Positions 1-10,836 of a stretch of DNA of 64,000 nucleotides are shown here, piece by piece. A model generated the notes under the pieces. That model ran no database searches and had not been told where the DNA came from. It saw only the letters and a list, made by a program, of their open reading frames with translations. The stretch comes from Liquidambar formosana (Eukaryota; Streptophyta; Magnoliopsida; Saxifragales; Altingiaceae). Both the position numbers and the translations under genes were made by a program. The stretch spans positions 9,690,107 to 9,754,106 of the forward strand of contig CM077823.1 of NCBI GenBank assembly GCA_039720395.1. The letters are read 5' to 3'. Numbering within the stretch: the stretch's first letter is position 1; each line of letters opens with the position of its first letter.

Positions 1-1
1 G

Positions 2-1038
2 GATTGTCAAGAAGCCTTTGAGACCATTAAAAGATATCTGAGCAATCCCCCAATCTTGGTTCCCCCACAGCAAGGCAAACCGTTACTGTTATACTTAACG
101 GTCACTGAAACCGCGACGGGAGCCATGTTAGCTCAATACCTTGAAGAGTCGAAAAAGGAAAATGCTATTTACTACTTGAGCAAAAAAATGACAAATTATG
201 AAGTGAAGTACAATGCATTAGAAAAAGCTTGCGTAGCGCTGGTATGGGCTACTCAGAAACTCCGTCATTACATGATGTCTTTCGAAGTCTTGTTGATAAG
301 TCATTTGGATTCGTTGAAGTATTTGCTAGAGAAAATCCTATCACATAGGACGGCTCGTTGGTCGCTTCTCCTCAATGAGTTCGATATAAAGCACTTGGCA
401 CAGAAGTCCATCAAAGGAAGCGTTGTTGCAGACTACTTGGCAAGTTGTCATGTGTCATCATCAACCCAATTTAATGATGAATTCCTCGACGAAGATATCC
501 TAGAAATCAGAAAGAAGACATGGAGGGTTTACTTCGACGGAGCTGCAAACAGAAAAGGATATGGGATAGGAGTGCTACTAGTCTCACCTGAAGAAGCTTT
601 CATGCCCTTAGCAACTAAATTAGGGTTTGAGGCTACTAACAACATTGCTAAATATGAGGCCTGCATCTTGGCATTGGAAGCTACGTTAAAGTTAGGAATA
701 AAGGAACTAGAGGTGTTCGGGGATTCGACATTGATCATCTGCTAAATAAAACGAAATGGAAAACTCGTGACGAGAAGCTGCTGCCATATCATTCCTACTT
801 GGAAATGTTGACCAAAGAGTTTGCAGAGATCGGGTTCAATTACTTGTCGAGAAACAAGAATCAGTTTGCTGATGCTCTAACAACTCTAGCTTCGATGGTG
901 GAGATACTAGAGGGAGGAAACGTAAAACCGTTCGTGATTGAATGCAGAAAGAAACCTGTTTATTATTGTTCCATTCGAGAAGGAGAAGTAATAGATAACC
1001 ACCCTTGGTTTTATGACATAAGGAGACTTACCAAATAA
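2..1038 (+). pseudogene. Ty3/gypsy (Tat lineage) pol remnant: RNase H plus second RNase H
   Basis: This is the tail of a retrotransposon polyprotein that enters from the left edge; frame 2 is open up to a stop at 743-745. The first part is the RNase H that follows reverse transcriptase (tether-like ALEKACVALVWATQKLRHY, then TARW). A second RNase H-like domain follows at about 525-735, with FDGAAN, an acidic residue in KYEACILALE and GDSTL. A duplicated RNase H domain is known from the plant Tat/Ogre/Retand lineage, which is why I assign it there. After the stop the reading continues in another frame (799-1038: NQFADALTTLASM), so at least one frameshift and one nonsense change are present. It cannot encode a working enzyme. 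The exact Tat sub-lineage is undetermined. Confidence 0.88.
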
Positions 1039-1065
1039 AAGGAGTATCCAAAAGAAGCATCTCAT

Positions 1066-2220
1066 GTGGACAAACGAACATTGAGGAGATTGGCAAGCCA
1101 TTATGTGGTATGCGGAGGAAAATTGTATCGGAGGTCTTACGACGGAATTCACTTACTGTGTGTTACAGAAGAAGAAGCTAAAAGACTCATTGAAGAAATT
1201 CATAAAGGAGTAGGGGCTCCACATATGAATGGATACATGCTGGCTAAGAAAATTATGAGACTAGGGTACTATTGGTCTATAATGGAGAGGGATTGCTATG
1301 CCCATGTCAAGAAGTGTCATAAATGTCAACTCTTTGCCAATAGACAACACTTATCTTCCATGCCTTTAACAAGTATGTCAACCCCATAATGATTTGCAGT
1401 ATGGGGAATAGATATCATCGGGCAGATTAAGCCAAAGGCATCCAACGGGCATGAATATATCTTGGTAGCCATCAGCTATTTCACTAAATGGGCAGAAGTA
1501 GCTTCCTTCAAGACATTGAACGCCAAAAAGGTGGCACAGTTCATATAGCTCAACATTATCTACAGATATGGGGTACCGCATAAAGTCATTTCAGACAATG
1601 GTCAACACTTTCAGAAGGAAACTAAGGAACTCTTGCAGAAGTACAAAATCGTTCACCACTTGTCATCCTCGTATCGCCTATAGACTAACGGTGCAGTAGA
1701 AGCTGCTAACAAGAATATCAAGAAGATACTACAGAAAACGGTTGACATGTACACGATTGGCATGAGAAACTACCACTGGCATTGTGGGGGTACAGAATGT
1801 CAATCAGATCGTCAACAAGGGCTATGCCGTATGCTTTAGTGTATGGGATGGAGGCTATTTTACTAGTGGAATTAGAAGTTCCTTCGCTAAGGGTTGCTAT
1901 GGAGAGTCAGTTGGTAGAGGTGGACTGGATCAGAAGCCGTTACGACGAGTTGGCGTTATTAGATGAAAGGCGATTAAGGGCTCTGTACCATGTATAGAGG
2001 TATCAGAGGAGAGTCACAAGGGCATTCAATAAACATGTCAAAGACAAGGGCTTAAAGAAAGGGGATTTGGTTTTAAAAGAAGTTAGAGCTCCAGTTTTTG
2101 ATCCGCAGGGAAAATTCAAGCCAAGCTGGGGAGGACCATACGTTATCAAAGAAATTTTGCCTAGTGGAGCTGTCCGCATCATGGATTTGGATGGAAACGA
2201 GTTTACTATAAACAACATAA
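1066..2220 (+). pseudogene. Ty3/gypsy integrase remnant
   Basis: This continues the pol remnant upstream of it. An H2C2 zinc-binding module ends in CHKC near 1312-1330. The DDE core can be followed through GIDIIG, ISDNG and GAVEAANKN, giving the D, D and E positions. A C-terminal portion follows (KGDLVLKEV, then FKPSWGGPY). In-frame stops lie at 1387-1389, 1546-1548 and 1681-1683, a frameshift lies near 1780-1800, and another stop is at 1995-1997. A short AATAATAAT tract at 2216-2229 disrupts the end of the coding region. The element is dead. No LTR or polypurine tract that I can define follows it. Confidence 0.88.
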
Positions 2221-2225
2221 TAATA

Positions 2226-4570
2226 ATAATCCACTTATCGATATTAGTCCCTAAAATGAGACATATAACGATCTATGGATTTGGAGCTATCACTATTAAT
2301 CTTATTAAAAGCTCCCACTATGATGATTATGGACTTTAAGAAGATTCAATCCCAGCTAATAAATTGAATCCAAGGTCTAAAGTGGGTGTAGGTGATCGTA
2401 AAATAAAACATTCGAAAACATGCGTGCTTTCTTGAAATTCTCTAAGCTTTCAAGTCTTTCAATCTCCTCCATAAGCTAGATGGTCTCCACCATAGGCTTG
2501 TTGGGCTCCAACATGCTCCTCTGGGTCCACCATGCTCTTTAGTATGCTCTCGATTACATAACATTTATATAATTTAAAGAAAGGGATACATAAGGGGAAA
2601 GTGGGGTACATAAAAGAATGATAGATAGAGAGAGAGAAGGTGGCATGCAAGCCCCAAATAATAAATTACATCACCTAAAATAAATTACAACTCTTGAAAA
2701 TTGTAACATCCCATTCATAAGACGGCCAATCACAATTGGTTTAAGGGTATAGTCCATAATTATCATCCAACCACAAACATACAATCACATTACATAATGT
2801 AAGAAAAACTATAAGCAATTAAACGTATGAGCATAATGGTAATTCTCTTGAATGATTTACATTAATCTCATTAATGTATCCTAATCTCATTAGGATTTAC
2901 AAAATTTCCAGAATTTAATTAAGTCTTAACATTTAAGACATTTAGTTTCAATTAATCAAATCAATTGAAACAATTAAAGTTTCCTAAATCAACTATAATA
3001 TTTAATATTAGGGTTTCCTTAATTAAACAAAACAATTTCATTTAATTAAGATTTTCCAGATTTTAATTTAATCCCTAATTATGTTTCAAACCATTTAAAA
3101 CATCATTAAATTAATCAATATTAATTAAATAATTAATATAGGAATTAAATAAAATCATTTAAATGATGAATTAGTGCATTATGGTTTCCTAAAACCCTAT
3201 ACCCTAAATGCATTACCCTAAACCCTAAATGCAAGCCTTAACATTAAATGCCCAATGATTGGTCATTTAATGACCAATCATTAAAATCCTAGGTTTGTAC
3301 GGTATTAATGATAAGGATTGGGGTTTAATTAATGCCAAACAGGGTATTAATTACTCTTAATTAATTACACTAATTAGGGTTTCCAAAACCCTAACCCTAG
3401 ACATCATTAATGCATTTAATTATGCCCTAGTTATTAATAACCACGATTGGTCATTAATGACCAATCATTAACTCTTTAATTAAGGTAATTAAAATGCCAA
3501 TTAGGGTTTTAATTAATGCCATTAATAATTAGGGTTTCATCATTAACTCAAATTAGGGTTTCCTAGGAAACCCTAGTGTGCCACCACCTTCAAGGGGCTG
3601 CCTAGGCTTGGCTAGGCTGCCATGGCCACCAATGGCTGTGGAAGGCCATGGCCAGCCATGGGAGGGTCTTGCTGGGGTGTGGGCCAAGCCCATGGACACG
3701 TGTGGGGTGGTCAATGGGCTGCCATCATCAACAATTGATTAGGGTTTCAAAAACCTATTGCTGGCGCCACCATGGGAGAACTTCAAGGTCACAAACGCTT
3801 CTAAAATTCAATCAATTCGACTCCACCAACAAAACCAGCTTTTGTATCATGTCCCTACATGAATTACTAAGCTAATAGAAGTGGTTTGGATGATCAAATC
3901 ATCCCTAATTGTTCTAAACAATTCAAAGACCAGTAGGCTGTCCAGAATTTGACAGCATACTGTCCATGATCAGAAATTGATTTAAAACCCAGCAAGATGA
4001 TTAAGTCAGGCTACCAAACGAATTTTCCCAGTATCCTACATGTCTTAGGAAACTAATGCAATTGGTTTCATGCAATTTGGAGTTCCCTAGCTCAAGTTTT
4101 AATCAAAACTCCATTGATGACTTTTCTGCAGAAAAATCTGCTGTGCTGTTCATGAAAAATTTTCAAACTTTTTGAATCTTTTTCCATCAAAACTCTTTTG
4201 AATCTTAAAGAAAATCATATATACATGATATAAAATGATCCTACAATGAATTTCCATAAAAAATACAGAAGCTTTAATTGAAATTGATTGCAAGAACCCT
4301 AGGGTTCTAAAACCCAGATTCTGCCCTATAAAGAAAAACCCAGTTTTATTTCTTCCTCTTCTCCCAATTCAAACCCTATGCAACCCTTGCATCAATGGTT
4401 ACTCTTAACCATGATTTAGAAGAGGAGTAGAAGAAGAATTGACCTAGGGTTCATAACCCTAGGTTCGGCCAAAGAGAAAAACAAAATTGCAGTAAAATTT
4501 TTCCAGATTTTTGAATCATTCAACTACACCATAATTACCAGCCCATATGTATATCGTATTATGCATAATC
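2226..4570. other. AT-rich stretch without a recognisable gene
   Basis: No coding potential is convincing here. From about 2700 the DNA is very AT-rich and carries many scattered copies of AATTAGGGTTT-like words. It also holds two perfect inverted repeats (see 3259-3470) and a GC-richer patch at 3575-3740. The part next to 4571 is probably the start of the untranslated internal region of the reverse-strand copia element whose LTR and primer site lie at 4571-8982. The border between that internal region and the gypsy remnant to the left cannot be placed by eye. Confidence 0.5.
3259..3470. repeat. Two copies of a perfect palindromic word
   Basis: At about 3259-3285 the arm ATGATTGGTCAT is followed after three bases by its exact reverse complement. 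At about 3447-3468 the word ATTGGTCAT is followed by ATGACCAAT with essentially no loop. Both sit in AT-rich DNA with repeated TTAGGGTTT words. Each arm contains the CCAAT-box word ATTGG/CCAAT. Whether they bind anything is unknown; they may only be diverged copies of one ancestral repeat. Confidence 0.6.
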
Positions 4571-4585
4571 ATGGCTCTGATACCA
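4571..4585 (-). other. Primer binding site of a copia element (initiator Met tRNA)
   Basis: On the reverse strand these bases read TGGTATCAGAGCCAT, the usual plant copia primer site complementary to the 3' end of initiator methionine tRNA. It lies one base inside the end of the LTR at 4587. This fixes the element's orientation as reverse: the LTR at higher coordinates is the 5' LTR and the internal region runs towards lower coordinates. Confidence 0.85.
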
Positions 4586-4586
4586 C

Positions 4587-7500
4587 TATTGGGAATCGAA
4601 CTAGAGGGAAAAATCAAAGTGCGGAATATAAAAATTTTTCCTACAATTCCACAGCCCATAAATCTAACTATGCATAATACAAAAACAAAACCCTAACTAC
4701 AAAGAGGGTTAGAACACTTACAGTTTAGTTGTCTTCTCCTTTTTGCTATAAGCTTCGAATTTGGACAGCAGCGTATTAGCAATTCAAGTGTATTACCTCC
4801 AATGGTATCCACACCTAACTAGAGCTTCAAGTCCTTTCCTTCTTTCCCTTGTTGTTGCTAGAGTAGGAGAAGAGAGGAGAGAGAGAGAAGGGGTGAAAAT
4901 TTCGGCCAGCCTTGGGAGCTTCCAAAAGTGATGATGTCATACAGCACTAGAGGCTTTATAAAGCCTCTAATAGGGCCGGCCATGAGGGGGCACTTCTAAC
5001 CCTAATAGGTTTTTGTGTAATTATTCTTAATTACACAATAATCCCCTTAGTTTATATCATATACAAACTAAACTCTTAAGAACTATTCTTTTATTCATTT
5101 ATACCCTTTCTCTCATAGACTTTAAACCTCTTCTTAGCATGATCAGTGTGTGACCCATTGCGTTCATATCACCAAGTAGTAGGAATAGCACAAGGTGTGC
5201 ACAATAGAACTCTTTTCATTTAGGGTCTAATTGGAACTCCTTCCAATTCCCTAATTGATTATAACTCACTTAAATCAATTAGGGCTTCTACTAACCATGA
5301 ATAACACCTAGCATATGGTTCATGGTATTGTCCTTAATGAAGTGAATAAGTATCTATCAAAGAACCCTTCTGTTGTAGTTTATAGGTTATAATTACATCC
5401 TTCCATTTACACAATGTCTCCAATTAAACTAATAGGACAGGAAGTCTGTCAAGTCCCTAGTTCAATTACTTTATACTCATTCATAGATATCAACTCAATG
5501 ATGAACTTATGGAAACTCCTTTCCATATTCATTCTACCATGGCCATGGACTAAATGAGTTATATTATGAATGCTATATGAAACATTTTCTCTCATTTTCC
5601 TGAGAGTAATGGATTCCTTGTTGATCACTCACATGTCTTCATACATATATTATGCCTTCATTTTCCTAAATGAGTAAGGGCCAATGAACACCCTTACAGA
5701 CCCCTGATTAGGATCTGTACTTAGTGTTATCAAACTTCTAAAGCTATGTACATAAGACAACTATGGTGTCTTAGGTCTAAGGATTACTTGCACCACCACT
5801 ATAACAATGAGAAACTGATTGACAGGCAGGTTAAAACTCCATTCAATTTATCTCATATCTTTGGTCACATTCAGTATACCTATTCTATTAATAGGCACCC
5901 ACCTGTTGGTTATAGTGTCTACACACAAATAGCTTGAGACCAACTATCCTCTTATAGAGTCAACCTAACAAATGCTAGTCCTATGGTTCATTATTGTCCA
6001 TCATAGTGAACCTTCAACTAGGAATGATTTGGGAGTTTAGTACTGTGAACCCCAGAAATTGGGCCCACGAGGATTGAAAAGAAAACCAAATAGGTTTGAA
6101 AAAAGAAAAAGAGAGTCGCCACCTCATTTTTTAAAGGAAACAAGGAAAACCCTAAAAATAGTTCGTTTTAAGAAAATAATTTGAATGACTCCATATTTAA
6201 AAAGGAAAGGCAAAAACAAGTCTTTTGGAAACCAAAGAAAACTGGGGATTCGGAGGCTAAGTTATGACATGGGAAGGTTCTAGGCAAAGCCTATAGGCAC
6301 CCATGTCACCCTTTCGGTCTCTCGGTTTATTTGGGCTAAATTAAAGTCTTTTTCATACAAAAATCAGCAAATATCATCACAAGACAGCATGCATATCATA
6401 TATTCCATTCATCCATTCATGCATAATAAGCAAGATAAATAGAAAAAAGAATATAAAATACAAAAAACCTAGGATACTTGGATCGTAGAACGGACTTGAG
6501 CCTCACGAAGAGCGCCTACGTACCATGCAACGAAATACATGGATCAAAGTCCACGTAGTTCGATTGAGAATAGGGTTAAATCCTAATATAAACCTATGGT
6601 AAAAATCCTAGGTTTCCTTATTTGAAAGAGAATTGAATAAACCAAGTTTGAATTTAAGAAAACTTCCACAAGATGGAAACTTTAATAAAAATCAGAATTT
6701 TATTTATGAAGGAAACCTCTAATTATACCATAAAATCATATTAAAAATTAACCCTAAGGAGGGAGAAGAGAAAGGACAAGAAAGGAAAGGTGAATTGGGG
6801 CACCTTCAAACCCACTTACCTGAGCGCAATAGCTCCAAGCATTAGCAATTTTAAGCAAGAGCAGCCCTATTTGCCATAGGACAATTACCACACCTATTTG
6901 CACCCTTACACGTACTCAAAACCATGCAAAAATAACAATATGAAAATCTGGATAGAATAGTATTATGGCCTAAATTGATCCACTAAACATGCTAACAGCA
7001 AAAACAGCGAACAAATATAAGCTCTAATGCAATCCTAATACCATATCATGCATAAAAAAACCCTATAATCAACTAACATGCATGCAAAACAATCATCATA
7101 GTTATTTTATACGCAAAACATATACAGCAACCATGAAGAAAAATCAACACAAAAGCCTAAACTAACATGCTATATGAAACTATCCTAAGACAAGGACAAT
7201 GAAAGCCCTAAACTCACAAACATGCCTAAAAACACACAAAACAGCCCTAAAACATACTAAACTCATATTAAACAGAACTTAAATCATGCATATTAACTAA
7301 TCAAAGCAATAGAACATGATAAAAATCCTAACTTTAACATGCAATAACACTATTCTAAAACAAGGACAACAACAGCCCTAAACTCACACTCATGCTTTAA
7401 ATCCTATGAAACAGTCCTAAAGCATGCTAAACTCATCATGAACAGCAAGTATTTCATGTATATTAACCAACTAAAGTATTAATACATGATAAAAATGCTA

Positions 7501-8982
7501 TCTTTAATATGCAATAAGCCTATTCTATAAGAAACTCATATTTAGCATTAACAAGGAGGGAGGTTAATTACCTTAGGAGAAGCTTCCTTGCTGCTGTAGA
7601 GACTCTCCTCTGCTCTTATGAATGATTTGAATCAATGTTCTTCAAGACTACAGCAAGAACTCCAACTCTCCTTCAACTCTCTCTCTCTTATTCTCTCTCA
7701 AATACTCAATTTTAATGCATAAAGTGGCTCCCCTTGTGCTGAAGCATAGGGGGTATTTATAGCGTTCAATTAGGATTAACCAATAGCTGGGATTAAAACC
7801 CTAAAAATTAATCCAAGAGCTATTAGAGACCCCCTTGGGGCTTAAGTAACTCAAGAGTTACCAAAAATTAGAAGGAAACTCGTCACAAAGAGTCTTTGTA
7901 CGTCAAAATAGGCAAGAGTCCGCTTCAGCAAACACATAGAGAGAAAATAGGAAAGTGCTCTTGGGTGACCACCAGGGCCTGGGCGGCTAGCCACCTGGGC
8001 CCAAGCGGCTAGCCGCCTGGGGCTGGGTGGTCACCCGAGCCCACTTCGGATTTTTAGCCTATTTTGACTCCTTTCCCTTCTAGGAGTGTTTCAGGGGTCA
8101 AATTGAGTCCGATTTTGATGAAACAAAAGCCAAAACGACCGTGTTTCGATAAGGAATACATTTTTGAACATTTTAGGGTGAAAACCACTAACCATGGGGG
8201 CATGGTTAGGTTTGACAAAGGCAGTTAACTGCTATACTCTACCTTTGCAAAGCATAGATATGCACATAGGATCAAACCAAATGCTTTCCATATCAAAATT
8301 AAACTTTCGAAAACACTTTTAGGGATAAAATGATGACTAATTAAAGTCAATTTGAGAAAAATTGATTGGTAATTGTAAGTCAATTTAAGCTAACCCAAAG
8401 AAGGGTCAATTAACCAACTTGAACTACACCAAACCATTTTAATCCCGAGCTATTGATTTATCAAATTGAACCTAGAAATACCTCATATGCATCTATATGA
8501 ACTCCAATTGACAATTTGGAGATCATTTCAAGGTCAAATGAAAAGTTCGTGACTTAAAAGATGATTATGCCCCTCAAGTCACAAAAGCTCTTATTATCCC
8601 TCAAGATCAACTCCGAATTGAACCAAAATTCATATCCATTGTCCTTGTGACTCTAAAAACCTAATGCAAGTGACTAAACTCAAAAACAAAAAAAAAAAAC
8701 ATGCATGAAATGATGAGCCCTAGTAAGGTGGTGCAAAAATGGGGTGTGACAAGTACAGAGATATATTTATAGTCGTATAATTACAACTCTTTGTAATTCA
8801 ATATTCTCAACTCTAACTCCATGGACATATTATGTAAATATAAATGATGCATATAAACATAATAGAATAAGCCCTTTTATTAAATCAATAATAAATGTGA
8901 CACACATAAATGAAATCAAATGATTGTTCCTTTATCCCTAAACAATCATCTCTGTGATTGGCTCTAGGGCATAACTCTAACA
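4587..8982 (-). mobile_element. Copia-type 5' LTR, reverse strand, split by another LTR
   Basis: On the reverse strand it begins TGTTAGAGTTATGCCC at 8982 and ends CCCAATA at 4587 (the terminal CA has changed to TA), directly before a Met-tRNA primer site. Removing the insert at 6044-8751 and its duplicated 5 bp leaves about 1.68 kb. The whole length is homologous to the forward-strand solo LTR at 29533-31184, which confirms both ends. At 8982/8983 it abuts copia pol coding sequence that is in frame from the first base, so this element inserted into that pol gene. The matching left half of the pol gene is not in the window. CT-rich and purine-rich tracts lie near 4870-4890. Confidence 0.85.
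6044..8751 (-). mobile_element. Ty3/gypsy-type solo LTR with 5-bp target duplication AGTAC
   Basis: The LTR runs on the reverse strand from TGTCACACCCC (8751) to GGGGTTCACA (6044), giving canonical TG...CA ends. AGTAC at 6039-6043 and again at 8752-8756 is the target duplication. The copia LTR at 29533-31184 shows the equivalent uninterrupted site (roughly TTTAGTACAGAG), which supports these borders. No internal region is present, so this is a solo LTR left by LTR-LTR recombination. Related LTRs of the same family occupy 28210-33127 and 36331-39309. It carries the CCTACGTAC...CACGTAGTTCG motif at 6513-6562 and GC-rich CGGCTAGCCGCC repeats near 7980-8040. No reading frame in it looks real. Confidence 0.9.
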
Positions 8983-9615
8983 ATAGGTGCTTTGTTTTAC
9001 TTAGCACAATGCACCAAGCCTGATATAGCATTTTCAATCAACTTGTTAGTAAGATTCAGCTCTACTCCAACTCAACGACATTGGAATGGTATTAAACATA
9101 TTTTGCAGTACCTTCGTGGAACTATAGATATGGATTTATTTTACTCAAAGGAATTAGCCCATGCTCCATGTTTAGAAGGATATACAAATTCTGGATACCT
9201 TTCTGATCCTCACAAGGCTCGCTCACAAACAGGGTATGTATTCACATGTGATAATACAGTGATCTCTTGACGATCTACAATGCAAACTTTGATTGCTACA
9301 TCTTCTAATCACTCTGAGATAATTGCACTCCATGAAGTAAGTCGTGAATGTGTATGGTTAAGATCTTTAGTTCATTACATCCGAGATACATGCGGGTTAT
9401 CTTTGATTAAAAGCATGCCAACAACAATTTTTAACGATAATGCTATATGTATTGCACAAATTCAAGGAGGGTACCATAAAAGTGATAGAACCGAACACAT
9501 TTCACCAAAGTTCTTCTATACTCATGAACTCCAGCAAAGGCATGAAATAGATGTAAAGCAAATATGTTCCAACGATAATCTTGTTGATCTATTTACCAAG
9601 GCCTTACTATCATAA
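8983..9615 (+). pseudogene. Ty1/copia pol tail (reverse transcriptase end and RNase H)
   Basis: The frame is open from the first base after the inserted LTR (IGALFYLAQCTKPD), a classic copia reverse transcriptase/RNase H junction, followed by HWNGIKHILQYLRGT. RNase H motifs follow: ATSSNHSEIIALHE, SRECVWLRS and DNLVDLFTKAL, ending at a stop at 9613-9615. One internal stop (TGA, 9268-9270) sits where the family has tryptophan in the ISWRS motif, so a single TGG to TGA change explains it. Everything upstream of this junction is missing because a reverse-strand copia LTR sits there. The RNase H frame is otherwise intact, suggesting moderate age. Confidence 0.92.
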
Positions 9616-9920
9616 ACATTCAAGAAATTGGTATATCGCATTGGAATGCGTCGAGTTTGTGATCAATCAAATTGATACCTATCTTCTTATCAGGAAGAGA
9701 ATTCATTTTTGGACATATGCACGCTGTACTCTTTTTCCTTCGACCAGGTTTTGTCCCACTGGGTTTTCCTAGCAAGGTTTTAATGAGGCAGTTTTTCTTT
9801 AGTGCATCCAACACTACTTTAAGATTCCCAAAATGTTGTACTATTTTTCCTTAGCTAGTTTTTTCCCACTAGGTTTTTCTGGCAAGGTTTTAACGAGGCA
9901 CATTATCTTATTGTGGTGGA

Positions 9921-9934
9921 CATCCAAGGAGGAG
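9921..9934 (+). other. Polypurine tract of the copia element
   Basis: A purine-rich run (CCAAGGAGGAG) lies immediately before the TGTTGT that opens the 3' LTR. This is the normal position of the primer for plus-strand synthesis and confirms the forward orientation of the pol tail. Confidence 0.75.
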
Positions 9935-10221
9935 TGTTGTAAATATTGTGATTTAGTGTGTGGATGCCACCAATTGGTAATAGTGGATGAATCACTTATA
10001 CACCACTTGGTAATGGGGGATGAATCACTTGTGATAAATGGTGGATATACACTTGGTTAATGGGAGATGAAATCATCACCACTTCAAATGTTAGGTGAAT
10101 GTGTGCCTATATAAAGAAGGCTTTGGTTGGAGAAATACGACATTGAGATAAATGAGAAATGATGAGAAGTTTTATTCTCTCTATGCAATACTTGTTGTTC
10201 TAAGTTCTTGATTTCACAACA
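9935..10221 (+). mobile_element. Copia 3' LTR, 287 bp
   Basis: It opens TGTTGTAAATATTG and closes TTTCACAACA, so the termini are inverted (TGTTGT/ACAACA). It follows a polypurine tract and belongs to the pol tail at 8983-9615. A TATA-like CTATATAAAG at about 10111 could start the transcript. The 5' LTR and the target duplication partner are absent from the window. Confidence 0.85.
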
Positions 10222-10836
10222 GAAACCCTATTATTGGCCCTTTTTAAGAGAACTAGAGCAAGTAAGCTAATGTCACGTCTTAATATGTGTGCGGAGTTTG
10301 TGAAAGTTTTGGTTTTGATTTTGTGTGGATATATGTATGAATGTGTGTTTTTCTATTGTTCTTCAAATAATTAAATAAATAAAAATTAAGTCTATGAAAG
10401 ACCCTAATTCTTTTTTATAATTAAAGAAAGGTAGGAATTGAGAGGTTAGTTGTGGCAACTCTACTTGAACGTGATTAGAGTAGCTCTTTTACTTGCTGAG
10501 GAACAAGAACCTAGATAGACCCACTAAAGGAGGAGCCGTAAGGCACTCCCTGTAGTTGGTTGAGTCATAACTAGGTCTCAACCCCACCAAAAATTAGTAG
10601 TGCTAGTCCACGAATAGAATCATTAAGAAACAAATACATATCACGCTACTATCCCTGAAACTCGAATCGTTGATTACATAATCATCTATACCTTTACCAC
10701 TAGACCACCACTGTGGTAAAATACTAAAATACCCCAATTGTTGCCATTATCTCAAAATATAATGTAACGTTTTATGTTCTATTTCATATTTAAAGCTCAA
10801 TCGTTGCTGCAAATTGCTAGTAAGGTAATTAATTCT
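10222..10836. other. Unassigned spacer between two retroelements
   Basis: No gene, intact ORF or defined repeat is visible. It separates the copia 3' LTR from the Tat element at 10837. Its last five bases, ATTCT (10832-10836), are the left target duplication of that element. Confidence 0.6.

Noticed and set aside
3180..3570. Interstitial telomere because of many TTAGGGTTT and CCCTAAACCC words
   Set aside because: The words are scattered and not in tandem TTTAGGG arrays; AT-rich intergenic or transposon DNA explains them.
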